Origin: Candidatus Gastranaerophilales bacterium
GTDB taxonomy: Bacteria > Cyanobacteriota > Vampirovibrionia > Gastranaerophilales > Gastranaerophilaceae
Assembly: GCA_944325025.1 (NCBI GenBank)
Contig: CALUYN010000004.1
Location: forward strand, 23,335 to 87,334
Direction: 5' to 3'
Length of the DNA: 64,000 bases
Positions 25,240 through 34,746 of the stretch are shown here, piece by piece; within the stretch, counting starts at the first letter, position 1, and each line of letters opens with the position of its first letter. Under the pieces are notes generated by a model that was given only the letters and a program-made list of their open reading frames with translations, searched no databases and was not told the DNA's origin. A program made the position numbers and the translations under genes.

Positions 25240-26169
25240 ATGAAAAAATTTGTTATTTCCTTATGCATTATATTAAGTATAAACGGCTGCGCAGCAGCCG
25301 GCCAGTACTCACAAATTCTTGATAAAATAGAAAATTCTTTATACGGTTTTACATATACAACATCCGATGACGCATCACGCCTCGACAGAATAGAGCAGAG
25401 CGTCTACGGACAGTCAAGAACAAATCAGGCTGTATCCGAAAGGGTTGCAAAGCTGAATAAAGATATGTCGGCCGAACTTTTAGGACAAGAAATAACACCT
25501 AAAGAAGACACCTTCGCGGAAGAAGATGATTACAGAGAAACTATAGCAGAAGAAAAAATGCCGCCTGCAGGTGCTAACGTTGATTATCCTTCAATAAATG
25601 AACTTGAAAAAAAGGTATTTAAACAAGAATTTAAAAATCAAGACCTTAACAGCAGACTTGCAAAACTGGAAAAACAGACATTCGGACAAACTTATGACAA
25701 TGACGCTTTTTCATCAAGGGTAGAACGTTTACAGGCAAAAATTAAACCTGATTCTTTGATGAACAACAGCATTGCTCAAGATTCTAACGAATATTTTGAA
25801 GGGAACTCTGTACCGCTTGATAAAGACTACAGTTTGTCTGAATACCAGCCGCCGGAATTTGATTATGATGCTTACAATGCAAGAAATCAAAAACCTGTTA
25901 GAATAAATCTTGCATCAGTTGAAAAAACAATATTTAAACAAAGCTTTAACCAGGATTCCATGGACAACAGACTCGCAAGGTTAGAAAGCACCATGTTTGG
26001 AACAACTTTTGACACAGACAGTGAAAGCGACAGGTTAAGACGAATTTCAAGCGCATATAAAGCATTAAAAACTGCAAGTAAATATGATTCAAATAAATTT
26101 TCTCAAAATATGGCAACTGCAATGCAGATAGGGACATTATTGCTTATGATACTTGCATGTGTATTATAA
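25240..26169 (+). CDS. Exported repeat protein, possible lipoprotein
   Basis: 309 aa, not recognised. An N-terminal signal segment (1-20) ends SINGCAAAG, compatible with a lipobox though the -2 position is unusual. The body has three double repeats of about 45-50 residues, each with the pattern [IL]E..[IV]FxQ.F......SRLxxLExxxFGxxYDxD....R[VL]xR[LI] (about residues 24-75, 128-178 and 228-278), joined by acidic linkers. The C-terminus is a hydrophobic helix (TAMQIGTLLLMILACVL). AAGGAGTTTTGAT precedes the start. Role unknown; the envelope location is inferred from the ends. Confidence 0.75.
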   Translation: MKKFVISLCIILSINGCAAAGQYSQILDKIENSLYGFTYTTSDDASRLDRIEQSVYGQSRTNQAVSERVAKLNKDMSAELLGQEITPKEDTFAEEDDYRETIAEEKMPPAGANVDYPSINELEKKVFKQEFKNQDLNSRLAKLEKQTFGQTYDNDAFSSRVERLQAKIKPDSLMNNSIAQDSNEYFEGNSVPLDKDYSLSEYQPPEFDYDAYNARNQKPVRINLASVEKTIFKQSFNQDSMDNRLARLESTMFGTTFDTDSESDRLRRISSAYKALKTASKYDSNKFSQNMATAMQIGTLLLMILACVL

Positions 26170-26191
26170 AAAACAACGTCTTTGCTAATTT

Positions 26192-26217
26192 GTCATCCTG
26201 AACTTGTTTCAGAATCT
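26192..26217. repeat. Dispersed palindromic repeat, copy D
   Basis: CCTGAACTTGTTTCAG core, closest to copy A at 7824. Lies in the gap between the convergent lipoprotein and rpsU genes. Confidence 0.75.
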
Positions 26218-26257
26218 ACAATAACAAAGACATTGTTTTAAATATATTTAAATCTGA

Positions 26258-26431
26258 TTAAACTTTTCTTTTTCTAGCTGCTTCAGATTTGCGTTTTCTT
26301 TTTACGCTAGGTTTTTCATATCTTTCACGTTTTTTAACTTCTGAAAGAATACCGGCTTTTTGAATTTTTTTCTTGAAACGTCTTAAAGCGCTTTCAATTG
26401 ATTCGTTTTCGCCAACTTTAACTTCTGCCAT
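26258..26431 (-). CDS. rpsU: 30S ribosomal protein S21
   Basis: 57 aa, read directly from the minus strand: [19 protein letters not shown], followed by [23 protein letters not shown] and a highly basic tail ([14 protein letters not shown]). This is the full S21 family pattern and length. S21 sits at the 30S platform and helps initiation. AAAGGTGGTG precedes the ATG. It is a stand-alone gene. Confidence 0.95.
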   Translation of the reverse strand: MAEVKVGENESIESALRRFKKKIQKAGILSEVKKRERYEKPSVKRKRKSEAARKRKV

Positions 26432-26522
26432 TTATATTTTCACCACCTTTATGGTCAATTTAGTTTGTTACACAATTAGTATAATGCGATTATACTCGAA
26501 ATCAAAAAATTTTTCAAGTATA

Positions 26523-29495
26523 TTAAGCTGTCAGAGTAAATATCTGATAAATTTCTTCATCTGAAAGCTCAGTAATAATTTTTTCGCCTTCATAAACTGC
26601 AAGGTCTGCAAGCTCTTTTTTGGATTTTAGCATTTCATCAATTTTTTCTTCAAAAGTGCCAAGCGTAATCATACGGTGAACCATTACGTTTTTATCCTGT
26701 CCGATACGATAAGTTCTATCTGTTGCCTGATCTTCAACAGCAGGATTCCACCACAAATCATAGTGAATAACATTTGTAGCACTTGTAAGGTTCAAACCTG
26801 TTCCGCCTGCTTTTAATGACAAGACCATAATTTTTGCGTCATCGTCGTTTTGGAATCGGTGAATTAAATCTTCTCTTTGCGGAACAGTCAAAGACCCGTG
26901 GAAAAATAACGGCTCTGTGTTACATTCATCAGGAATGACCTTGCATAAAATATCGCCCATTTCTTTATACTGAGTAAAAATAAGAGTTTTTTCATTGTTA
27001 TCAAGAATGCTCTGCACTGTTGAAATACATTTGTCCATTTTCCCCGACAATTCTTTACTCATTTCTCCGCCTTTTAAGAACTGATAAGGATGGTTACAAA
27101 TCTGTTTCAGAGCCGTTATGAGTTTGAAGATATTGCCGCGTCTATTAATGCCGGTAAATCCTGAAATTTTATCCATCATTTCATTAAGAGTTTTTTCATA
27201 AAGAACAGCCTGAGGTTTAGAAAGATAACAGTAATCGTTGATAACCATTTTTTCAGGCAGGTCTGTAATAACGTGCTTATCAGTTTTCAGACGTCTTAGA
27301 ACAAAGGGAGATACAGACATTTTTAATTTTGCCGCACGCGAATTTTCCTTAAAACGCTCAATAGGTATTGCATAACTTTTTTGGAATTCTCTCAATGTAC
27401 CAAGATACCCCTGGTTAATAAAATCAAATATAGACCACAATTCAGTTAATCTGTTTTCTACAGGCGTACCTGTCATTGCTATTTTTATATCAGATTTAAG
27501 CATTTTTACTGCCAGAGTCTGCGCTGTATCAGGGTTTTTGATATTTTGAGCTTCGTCAACAATTATCATACCCCATTCATTTTTCTTTAATTCTTCAACA
27601 TCAATTCGCATAATAGCATATGTTGTAAGAATTACATCGTGTTTTAAATCAAGTTTTCTTTCTGCCCCGTGGTATATAACAGCATCTAAAGAAGGAGCGA
27701 ACATCTGCAATTCTTTCATCCAGTTACCCATCAACGTTGTGGGACAAATAACAAGAACTGGTTTATCAAGTTTATTTTCTTCCTTCAGTTTTAAGATTAA
27801 ACTAATAACCTGAATTGTTTTACCTAACCCCATATCATCTGCCATACAGGCGCCAAAACCCTTTGATATATTTGTCCAGAGCCACTTCAACCCTGTTTGC
27901 TGATACGGCCTTAGTTCACCGTTCAAAGATTTAGGAACAGAAACTTCTACAGGCTTATTAAAGTCTTGTATAACCTTAGCAAATGCTTCATCGTAATCAA
28001 AATCATACTGAGCCAATTGACCAGACATTGAAGCGTGGATAAGCTCCATTCTTGTCATTGATTTTAGATTAGCCTTTGCAATCTGCTCAAATAATTTTTT
28101 AGTATCTTCTTTATCAACAAGAACATATTTATTTTTATATTTAATAAGCCCGTTTTGCCCTTCAACAAGTTTATTAAATTCTTCTACAGATAATTTATCA
28201 TTTCCGATAGCAATTTCGTAAGAAAAGTCTAAAATATCGTCAAGAGATATTTTCGAAGAAGAATTGTTGTTGAAAATATCAGCAAGTTCTTTAGAACGTG
28301 AAGTTTTTACTTTAGCATTTATTGATGCTCTTGGAACAACAATATTTGTCAGCTCTTTTGGCAATATAACTTCAATTTGAGCCTTTTGAAGATAATAAGC
28401 AGTCTTTGTTATAATTTGATAAACCTGGTTTAAGTCTAAATCAAGATATAATTTATCTTCATCTTCAAATAAATCTTCAAGCTCAGGCATATATCTTATT
28501 GCATAATTAAGCTGTTTTTCCACAATTCTCGCGATATCAGATGAATTTGCGCCAAAAACTTCTTCATCAGTGTATAATCTGTCAACAAGGACATCTTCAC
28601 CGGTTTTTCTGTTTTTAATATGCACTTTTAGCCTGAAAAGCTCCTGATCTTCAAGTTTATCAATCTTGAAGAAAGGAATCACATCATATTTACCGAGATA
28701 AAGTTCGTCAAACCACTGAGCAAAGCTTTCTGCAATATCATGTCCCTTCATTACGGCACGCTGCTCAAGGTCTTTTATCATATAAGTACCGGACTTTACG
28801 TCCTTAAACTTATATGCTTTTATCCCCAAAAATTTATAAATCACATAGTTTAAATAATTATAAATAAAATCATTGATAAAGTTTTTAGGTTTTTCCCCTT
28901 TTATAAATAAATCGTCAGGGATATTTTCTTCAAACATATTTATAATACGCGCAAGCTGCTGAGAATTGATAATAGGCTCATATACAATTCTGAACATTGT
29001 ACCGTGTTTTTTGATTGTCGGGATAAAATACAGTTTTTCAATAAGCTTCATCACAAAATATGTAAGCTTATTGAGATAAATAAATGTCGGAGTTAGAGCT
29101 TCTAAATCAACTACATTGCCAAAACCGCCGAAATAATCCATAACAAGATCTAAATTCATTGAATATCCGACCTTGTCGTCCATAACCTCTGATCTGAAGC
29201 GGAAAAGTGAACCTTTTGATTTCAGGTAATACTGGAAATTATTTGTCGGAGTAACAAAAAACGAAAGCTTGTCATTATTGTTAATAAGATAAAAATTTGT
29301 ATTCCTTGCAGGCGCATTAGGACTTAAAAACACTCCTGCAAACTCATCTTCTACAGTCTGATATATCAAACTCAGAGTATAGCGAAAATCCTTATTCTTA
29401 AAACCGTCAGGGTTTTCCGAAAGATTAAAAAATAATTCATCTACATTATTCTTTTTAAATGAAAAATCTATATCCAAGTTATTTATATCAGCCAT
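26523..29495 (-). CDS. SNF2-family helicase (HepA/RapA-like)
   Basis: 990 aa superfamily 2 DNA translocase. The first about 520 residues are a lineage-type N-terminal region with SNF2-associated character and no SWIM zinc motif. The motor follows: DDMGLGKTIQ (motif I), TYAIMR (Ib), VDEAQNIKN (II, DEAQ), MTGTPVENR (III), TLIFTQYKEM (IV), LSLKAGGTGLNLTSA (V) and DQATDRTYRIGQ (VI). Such proteins remodel nucleic acid-protein complexes, for example RNA polymerase recycling. The specific partner is unknown. Single gene, 61 bp downstream of gpmI on the same strand. Confidence 0.93.
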   Translation of the reverse strand: MADINNLDIDFSFKKNNVDELFFNLSENPDGFKNKDFRYTLSLIYQTVEDEFAGVFLSPNAPARNTNFYLINNNDKLSFFVTPTNNFQYYLKSKGSLFRFRSEVMDDKVGYSMNLDLVMDYFGGFGNVVDLEALTPTFIYLNKLTYFVMKLIEKLYFIPTIKKHGTMFRIVYEPIINSQQLARIINMFEENIPDDLFIKGEKPKNFINDFIYNYLNYVIYKFLGIKAYKFKDVKSGTYMIKDLEQRAVMKGHDIAESFAQWFDELYLGKYDVIPFFKIDKLEDQELFRLKVHIKNRKTGEDVLVDRLYTDEEVFGANSSDIARIVEKQLNYAIRYMPELEDLFEDEDKLYLDLDLNQVYQIITKTAYYLQKAQIEVILPKELTNIVVPRASINAKVKTSRSKELADIFNNNSSSKISLDDILDFSYEIAIGNDKLSVEEFNKLVEGQNGLIKYKNKYVLVDKEDTKKLFEQIAKANLKSMTRMELIHASMSGQLAQYDFDYDEAFAKVIQDFNKPVEVSVPKSLNGELRPYQQTGLKWLWTNISKGFGACMADDMGLGKTIQVISLILKLKEENKLDKPVLVICPTTLMGNWMKELQMFAPSLDAVIYHGAERKLDLKHDVILTTYAIMRIDVEELKKNEWGMIIVDEAQNIKNPDTAQTLAVKMLKSDIKIAMTGTPVENRLTELWSIFDFINQGYLGTLREFQKSYAIPIERFKENSRAAKLKMSVSPFVLRRLKTDKHVITDLPEKMVINDYCYLSKPQAVLYEKTLNEMMDKISGFTGINRRGNIFKLITALKQICNHPYQFLKGGEMSKELSGKMDKCISTVQSILDNNEKTLIFTQYKEMGDILCKVIPDECNTEPLFFHGSLTVPQREDLIHRFQNDDDAKIMVLSLKAGGTGLNLTSATNVIHYDLWWNPAVEDQATDRTYRIGQDKNVMVHRMITLGTFEEKIDEMLKSKKELADLAVYEGEKIITELSDEEIYQIFTLTA

Positions 29496-29556
29496 ATATT
29501 TCCAATCTAATTTATTTTATTAATTGGCAGATGCCAAACGACATCTGCCAAACTAT

Positions 29557-31083
29557 CTATTTAATCAAAGAATCGCAATCCATTTCAGCAGGCTTTGGAA
29601 TGCCCATAAGCTCTAAAACAGTAGGAGCAATATTGCATAAAGCGCCGTCATCTTTTAACTGCAAACTTTTGGGAGCATTTATAAGAACAAACGGAACTTT
29701 GTTAGTAGTATGGGCAGTCTGTGGTTTTCCTGTATCAGGGTTTACCATAACTTCCGAATTACCATGGTCAGCTGTCAAAAGCATTACAATATTATTTTTA
29801 ATGCATGCATCTGCAATTTTACCAACACACTCATCAACGACATGGCATGCTTTCTCAGCAGCTTCCAGAACGCCTGTATGACCAACCATATCAGGGTTTG
29901 CAAAGTTTACTAAGATAAATCCGTATTCAGGATTTTCAATTGCTTTTAACACGTTTTCGCAAACTTCCGGCGCGCTCATCTCTGGCTGCATATCGTATGT
30001 TGGAACCTTTGGAGAAGGGACAAGCACACGTGTTTCATGCGGCTGAGGCTCATCAATTCCGCCGTTAAAGAAGAATGTAACGTGTGCATATTTTTCTGTT
30101 TCTGCGGTTCTGAATTGTTTTACGCCGTTAGCTTCTAAGACATCGCCTAAAATATTTACAAGATGTTCTTTCGGGAAAGCAACAGGGAAAGTAAAGTCCT
30201 CATTATAGCTTGTCATTGTAACATAACACAGGTTTTTAAGAACTTTCTTTCTTTCAAATCCGTCAAAATCTGTAAAATTAAGAGCCTTAGAAATTTCTCT
30301 TGCCCTGTCAGGTCTGTAGTTAAAGAAAATAATAGCATCATTGTCATGAATTCTAGATTCTTCACCGCCAATAACTGTCGGAAGAACAAATTCATCATTG
30401 TCGCCGCGGGCATAAGAAGCTTTAACCCCCTCGCAAGCAGTAGGAGCTTTTTCACCTTCACCTAACAGCAATGCATTGTAACCTTTTTCTACCCTGTCCC
30501 AACGATTATCTCTGTCCATTATATAATAACGGCCTATAATTGTTGCAACAGGAGGTAATCCGTATTTTTTCAACTCATCTTCAACAGGCTGAATAAATGT
30601 GCAGGCACTTTGAGGAGGTGTGTCACGACCGTCCAAAAATGCGTGTACATAAACTTTTTTCAATCCATTATCTGCCGCCATTTTTATTAAGGCCAACAAA
30701 TGGTCTAAAGAAGAATGAACACCGCCTGTTGAAACAAGACCGAAAATATGCAAAGCTGAATTATTTTCTTTAGCGTGGTTTATAGCCATCATAAAGCGTT
30801 CATTTTTAAAGAATGAGCCGTCTTTTATTGCTCTGTTAATTCTTGATAAATCCTGATGAACAACACGTCCTGCACCTAAGTTCAAGTGTCCGACTTCGCT
30901 GTTGCCCATCTGGCCTTCCGGCAGTCCAACATACTGACCGTCAGCATGAATTGATATTGTCGGATATTCTTTTTCCAACCTGTCAACGTGAATAGGGTGA
31001 GCAAGCTTTGTTGCATCATATTCGGGGTGATTTTTACTTATTCCCCAACCATCCATAATACATAATAATACTCTCTGTGTCAT
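29557..31083 (-). CDS. gpmI: 2,3-bisphosphoglycerate-independent phosphoglycerate mutase
   Basis: Interconverts 3- and 2-phosphoglycerate in glycolysis using two Mn ions. 508 aa, family length. The phosphorylated serine is Ser62 in GQMGNSEVGHLN. Metal motifs are CIMDGWG near the start, ADNGLKK, HAFLDGRDTPP, NYRPDRARE and LTADHGNSEVM. GAGGACTAAGATT precedes the ATG. A probable 6S RNA gene lies just upstream on the same strand. Confidence 0.97.
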   Translation of the reverse strand: MTQRVLLCIMDGWGISKNHPEYDATKLAHPIHVDRLEKEYPTISIHADGQYVGLPEGQMGNSEVGHLNLGAGRVVHQDLSRINRAIKDGSFFKNERFMMAINHAKENNSALHIFGLVSTGGVHSSLDHLLALIKMAADNGLKKVYVHAFLDGRDTPPQSACTFIQPVEDELKKYGLPPVATIIGRYYIMDRDNRWDRVEKGYNALLLGEGEKAPTACEGVKASYARGDNDEFVLPTVIGGEESRIHDNDAIIFFNYRPDRAREISKALNFTDFDGFERKKVLKNLCYVTMTSYNEDFTFPVAFPKEHLVNILGDVLEANGVKQFRTAETEKYAHVTFFFNGGIDEPQPHETRVLVPSPKVPTYDMQPEMSAPEVCENVLKAIENPEYGFILVNFANPDMVGHTGVLEAAEKACHVVDECVGKIADACIKNNIVMLLTADHGNSEVMVNPDTGKPQTAHTTNKVPFVLINAPKSLQLKDDGALCNIAPTVLELMGIPKPAEMDCDSLIK

Positions 31084-31173
31084 AATCTTAGTCCTCTATT
31101 TATATTTCCTTTTAAAAGGATATTAACAAGAACATAAAGCAATTACAAGAGAAAAAATTATAAACAAACAAAT

Positions 31174-31351
31174 AAAAAAGCCCTGCACGAATGTGATTTT
31201 GTTGCCTGCGTGGTCTCGCAGGTGGGTGAACGCCCCGGATTATCCGTTTCCCGCTGGCGATTTGTAATCGGCGGGTATACTTCACATCCTGTCGGAGTCA
31301 ATTCTCCCTTTTAAAATAAATGTAGGAACAAAATGAGCATCCGTACAGAGC
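31174..31351 (-). ncRNA. ssrS: Probable 6S RNA
   Basis: A noncoding, unusually GC-rich and structured stretch. The predicted transcript starts at 31351, exactly 7 nt after a consensus -10 box. Its first 14 nt (GCTCTGTACGGATG) pair along their whole length with the last 14 nt before a T run (CATTCGTGCAGGGC), with all differences being G-U wobbles. This gives a closing stem, then a large asymmetric bubble and internal hairpins (CGATT/AATCG inside CCCGC/GCGGG; CGGA/TCCG; CCTGCG/CGCAGG). Length of about 175 nt and overall shape fit 6S RNA, which sequesters RNA polymerase. A gpmI leader element is the alternative. Confidence 0.6.
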
Positions 31352-31357
31352 TAATAC

Positions 31358-31386
31358 ATTATAACATGTATATATTATTAATTCAA
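31358..31386 (-). promoter_or_regulatory. Sigma70-type promoter of the 6S-like RNA
   Basis: On the minus strand TTGAAT (31386-31381) and TATAAT (31363-31358) are separated by 17 bp, with a TGT extension directly before TATAAT. It is the best-formed promoter in the window. Confidence 0.75.
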
Positions 31387-31401
31387 TATTATTCTAATGG
31401 C

Positions 31402-32094
31402 TTATTTTGAATATTTATTTGCACCAAAATAAAAACCGATATAGAGTGATAAAAGAATAATTGCAATCGGATTAAATATAATCAAATTAGCATTATCAGG
31501 ATAAAATACGTTTAATAAAGCTGTAAAAACAGCCAGAGCTAACGCTGTAACAGTAAATTTTAATGTACTTTTTTTCATTTTTACGACCTTTACATTATGA
31601 GATATATTTACATCCCGCATAGAATCAACATTTGAAAGACTCATTGCTTTATCATAAATTGTTTGAGAAATTTGACCATTTTCAAGCAGATGTTTGCATG
31701 ACCTTTCATAAGCTTTGTTAAGCTGCACTTCTACAAGTTGTAACATCCTGTCTTCAGAAAGATTGCTTAAAGCAGCCTCTCTAGTCATTTCAAAAGCTAC
31801 AAAAGCAAGTTTCTGCAATATTGTTTCATGATAATTTTCAGGTATCCCCGAGCGCAGCAAATCAACATATTTGTGGAAAGTCCATTCAGAAATTATCTGG
31901 GTAAGCATCTTTGCAGTATCAGAGTTTTCAATGGTATCATCTTTTGAAAAAGCTTCTCCCGCGATATAAGTAAAATTATAAATTTTATCAAGAAATTCTT
32001 TCTTATGCTTTAATGCAATATCTTCCGGCATAACACCTTCAGCCTGTTTAGTCAAATCTTTAGCAAAGCCTTTATAATCAAATGTAGCTACCAT
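31402..32094 (-). CDS. Hypothetical protein with C-terminal membrane hairpin (230 aa)
   Basis: Not recognised. Residues 1-170 are soluble, helical and mixed charge. Two closely spaced hydrophobic segments (about 178-196 and 203-222) form a membrane hairpin near the end, followed by a short basic tail (GANKYSK). No signal peptide, so the large N-terminal part would face the cytoplasm. AAAGGAGGG precedes the ATG, an excellent site. It follows the 723-aa membrane protein gene by 56 bp on the same strand and may share its transcript. Confidence 0.7.
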   Translation of the reverse strand: MVATFDYKGFAKDLTKQAEGVMPEDIALKHKKEFLDKIYNFTYIAGEAFSKDDTIENSDTAKMLTQIISEWTFHKYVDLLRSGIPENYHETILQKLAFVAFEMTREAALSNLSEDRMLQLVEVQLNKAYERSCKHLLENGQISQTIYDKAMSLSNVDSMRDVNISHNVKVVKMKKSTLKFTVTALALAVFTALLNVFYPDNANLIIFNPIAIILLSLYIGFYFGANKYSK

Positions 32095-32150
32095 AAAACC
32101 CTCCTTTAACTATTATACCATGCCGTTTATTTATAGGCAAGCTTTAAACA

Positions 32151-34322
32151 TTAATTCATTTTCAAAGTTTGCATAGCAAGTTTTGCGGCACTGTCAGCCC
32201 TCAGCATTGCCTGATCAGCGGCAGATGTATCTTCCTGCTGATTTACAATTTGAACGCCTACTGGTGAAGGAATATATGTCCTAACAGGTTCCGGCGGAAT
32301 ATTATTATTTGAATTAACAGTTTGAGTTGTCGAAGATGTTGTTGTCGTGCTGTTTTTATATTTGTTCAGTAAATTTGTATTACTCTGACCCTGTTGTGAC
32401 GCAGTTGTAGTAGTCCGGGTTGTTGTAGTCTGCTGAAGAGGCTGTTGGGGCTGCTGCTGTAACTGCGGAGGCAGTTGAGTTTGCTGAGGCTGCTGTTCCT
32501 GAGGTTTTTCTTTACCTTCATCAAGCAGTGAGTTTTTAGGTTTACCGAATATTAAATGCGAGCCTTTCACGGCAAGTTTACTTAAGAACGGCAGAATAAT
32601 CATCATACCGAGAACAATTCTCATCGGATAACCTGCCATTTGCTTAATACCGAATTTCGGATGATGCCATAAATCTTTTAGCTTGTTCCAAACACCCTTA
32701 CGGTAAGTTTTTACACCGTCTTTCATTACACCGATATCTTTTTTATCATAAGGTCTGATTTGTTCAAGTCCGACTGTTACTATGCGGCCTATTTTTTTGA
32801 ACAGTTTTGTAATCGGATTTTTAACACCTGCATTCAATTCTTTTTGCAGAGCTTTTTTGCTTGCTTTCCATTCAGCCTTATTTGCAAATCCGCCTGACAT
32901 AGCTTTCATATTATGAGCTTTTAAATGTGCACGATAAGCTTCAACCTGCTGTTTTGTCATCCCTGCATACTGAAGTCCGCCTACACTGTGCATCAACTTA
33001 ATCGCCATCGGCATAGCAACGAAGAAAGCGATCATTTCAGTGAAACGTTCTGCAAATGACTTCATTTTTTCGCTGGCACCTTCTGCTTTCATACTCTTAT
33101 AAAGAACATCTGCAAAGTAAAATGCCTGCATTAAGGCTACGAGCTTGCCGCCTGCAACTCTGTTTGTTGCACCTTCCAGAATAATATTTGTATATTTATT
33201 CAAAAATCTGCCAAGAGCTGACTTTGGAATTTTATTCAGCAAACCTGCTTTTTGCAGCGCCTGTTTATATTCAGGATGTGCATTCAAATCCATATTGCCT
33301 ATTGAAGCTGCCATTTTATTAGTAAATTCAGATCCATAAACATCACGGTTTAAAAACTTTCGCTGTAACCAGTTTAGCACACCTTTTTTATGAAGATATG
33401 CGCGTGAGAGCATCTTTGGATTAGCTTGAGAAGAAACTTCAATTATTTTGGCCGGATTATTGTGAATGTTTGCTTTTATTTTTTCAAGGTCTTTAAAATC
33501 AACACAGCCCCACTCAAATGCTTTCATATCATTTAATTTTGCAATCCGGTCTTTTGCACTGAGTTTTGCAAAATCATCAATTGCTTTATTTAGAGCACTG
33601 CCATTTAATTGAGTGCCTCTGCTGTATTTTGACAAACATTCAAATTCGGCTTTTTGTAAAATTAATTCACGAGCTTCTTTTGTTGTTGCACTATCAAAAG
33701 CTTTCTTAAATTTTGTAATATCATCAGCTTCTGCACCATAACGGACTAAATCATCCAGAGAAGAAGACTGTTTTAAAAAGCTTTCTGCTACCTGCGGGTA
33801 ATCACCGCCAAAAAATCCTAGCATACCGTCTGCCTGAGTTAATACCATCGAATTTTCAGGTCTAGATGGAGTATATGCCATAGCACGCGTAATTTTAAAT
33901 CTATCTATAATATTTTTTCTAAAAAATGATTTAAAACTCTTAAATCCATTATTAATTGATTGCCCGAAACTAGACTTTCCAAATGCACTATTTTTTACGC
34001 GGCTTGTAACATCATCCCCGAACTGCCCTATTTTGTGATAAATAGTCTTATCATAATCCCCTCTTGTTTTTTCAGCAAACTTATCCATACCTTTTGCTAT
34101 GGCAAACCAGGAAGGTATAGCAAGCAATCCTGTATACATCATACCTTTAGGGTCGTCTGTAGTTTCTGTCACCCTGCTGCTGACATAGCTGTCCTGAACA
34201 TTTTGCTTTAATAATTCAGGATTAACAGCCTGCATAGGCACCTGTCCGCCCTGTGCGGACGTAGGATTTACCGCCTGAAACTGCAGATTTTGCTGTGGAT
34301 TGTTTACATTGTTTTCGAGCAT
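32151..34322 (-). CDS. Large hypothetical membrane protein with Gln/Thr-rich tail (723 aa)
   Basis: Not recognised. The open frame extends 72 codons further up, but that part reads as AT-rich intergenic sequence. ATG 34322 (MLENNVNNPQQ) follows GGGGAAAATAGGAATATT and is preferred. The N-terminus is Gln/Asn rich. A hydrophobic patch lies near residues 60-72, the middle is basic and helical with membrane-like segments (about 405-435 and 570-590), and the last 110 residues are low-complexity Gln/Pro/Thr/Ser repeats. The extreme C-terminus has an Ala-rich helix. No enzyme motif was found. A surface or membrane scaffold role is only a guess. Confidence 0.7.
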   Translation of the reverse strand: MLENNVNNPQQNLQFQAVNPTSAQGGQVPMQAVNPELLKQNVQDSYVSSRVTETTDDPKGMMYTGLLAIPSWFAIAKGMDKFAEKTRGDYDKTIYHKIGQFGDDVTSRVKNSAFGKSSFGQSINNGFKSFKSFFRKNIIDRFKITRAMAYTPSRPENSMVLTQADGMLGFFGGDYPQVAESFLKQSSSLDDLVRYGAEADDITKFKKAFDSATTKEARELILQKAEFECLSKYSRGTQLNGSALNKAIDDFAKLSAKDRIAKLNDMKAFEWGCVDFKDLEKIKANIHNNPAKIIEVSSQANPKMLSRAYLHKKGVLNWLQRKFLNRDVYGSEFTNKMAASIGNMDLNAHPEYKQALQKAGLLNKIPKSALGRFLNKYTNIILEGATNRVAGGKLVALMQAFYFADVLYKSMKAEGASEKMKSFAERFTEMIAFFVAMPMAIKLMHSVGGLQYAGMTKQQVEAYRAHLKAHNMKAMSGGFANKAEWKASKKALQKELNAGVKNPITKLFKKIGRIVTVGLEQIRPYDKKDIGVMKDGVKTYRKGVWNKLKDLWHHPKFGIKQMAGYPMRIVLGMMIILPFLSKLAVKGSHLIFGKPKNSLLDEGKEKPQEQQPQQTQLPPQLQQQPQQPLQQTTTTRTTTTASQQGQSNTNLLNKYKNSTTTTSSTTQTVNSNNNIPPEPVRTYIPSPVGVQIVNQQEDTSAADQAMLRADSAAKLAMQTLKMN

Positions 34323-34491
34323 AATATTCCTATTTTCCCCTATATAAATATAAAAACAAAATTTAGAAATTAATTGCCTTAAAAAAATATATGTAAAGAA
34401 ATGTAACAAGTTTAGCTGTTTGTGAAATTCAATACTTTTTATATACTTTATATATACATCAGAAGTAAATAAGAAGAATGAGAGGCATAAA

Positions 34492-34656
34492 ATGGCAGTT
34501 GCAAATTTGAAAAAAATTGATGACAAATTAAAAAGCATTTATGAAAATGAAGTAACAGTCAACAATAATCAGCCGTTTGAAGATCGTTCAGAATTATTAT
34601 TTGCACAGATGAATTTCATCGCAATGGCAAACAAACAAGCTTTACATTTAATCTAA
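34492..34656 (+). CDS. Small hypothetical protein (54 aa)
   Basis: Frame MAVANLKKIDDKLKSIYEN... ending NKQALHLI, with GAGAGGCATAAA before the ATG and a hairpin terminator 40 nt after the stop. A TATATA-rich region upstream could hold promoters for this gene and for the divergent 723-aa protein. Charged and helical, no membrane segment. No family recognised. Confidence 0.6.
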   Translation: MAVANLKKIDDKLKSIYENEVTVNNNQPFEDRSELLFAQMNFIAMANKQALHLI

Positions 34657-34696
34657 TAATTTAACTCCAATTAATTTTTCCCCTACAAATTTTTCA

Positions 34697-34728
34697 CCTG
34701 ATTTCATTCCCGAAATCAGGTTTTCTTT
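34697..34728 (+). terminator. Rho-independent terminator
   Basis: The stem CCTGATTTC / GAAATCAGG with a 6-nt loop is followed by TTTTCTTT. It ends the 54-aa gene before the nadD promoter. Confidence 0.8.
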
Positions 34729-34734
34729 ATGTGA

Positions 34735-34740
34735 TATAAT
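34735..34740 (+). promoter_or_regulatory. Extended TATAAT -10 box of nadD
   Basis: TGATATAAT (TGN-extended -10) ends 6 nt before the nadD ATG with no Shine-Dalgarno, so a leaderless mRNA is expected. Confidence 0.6.
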
Positions 34741-34746
34741 TCGGAT

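Noticed and set aside
32400-32530. CAG/CTG-like short repeats that could be read as a CRISPR or minisatellite
   Set aside because: They are codon repeats for Gln/Thr/Pro in the tail of the 723-aa protein; no unique spacers of regular length.
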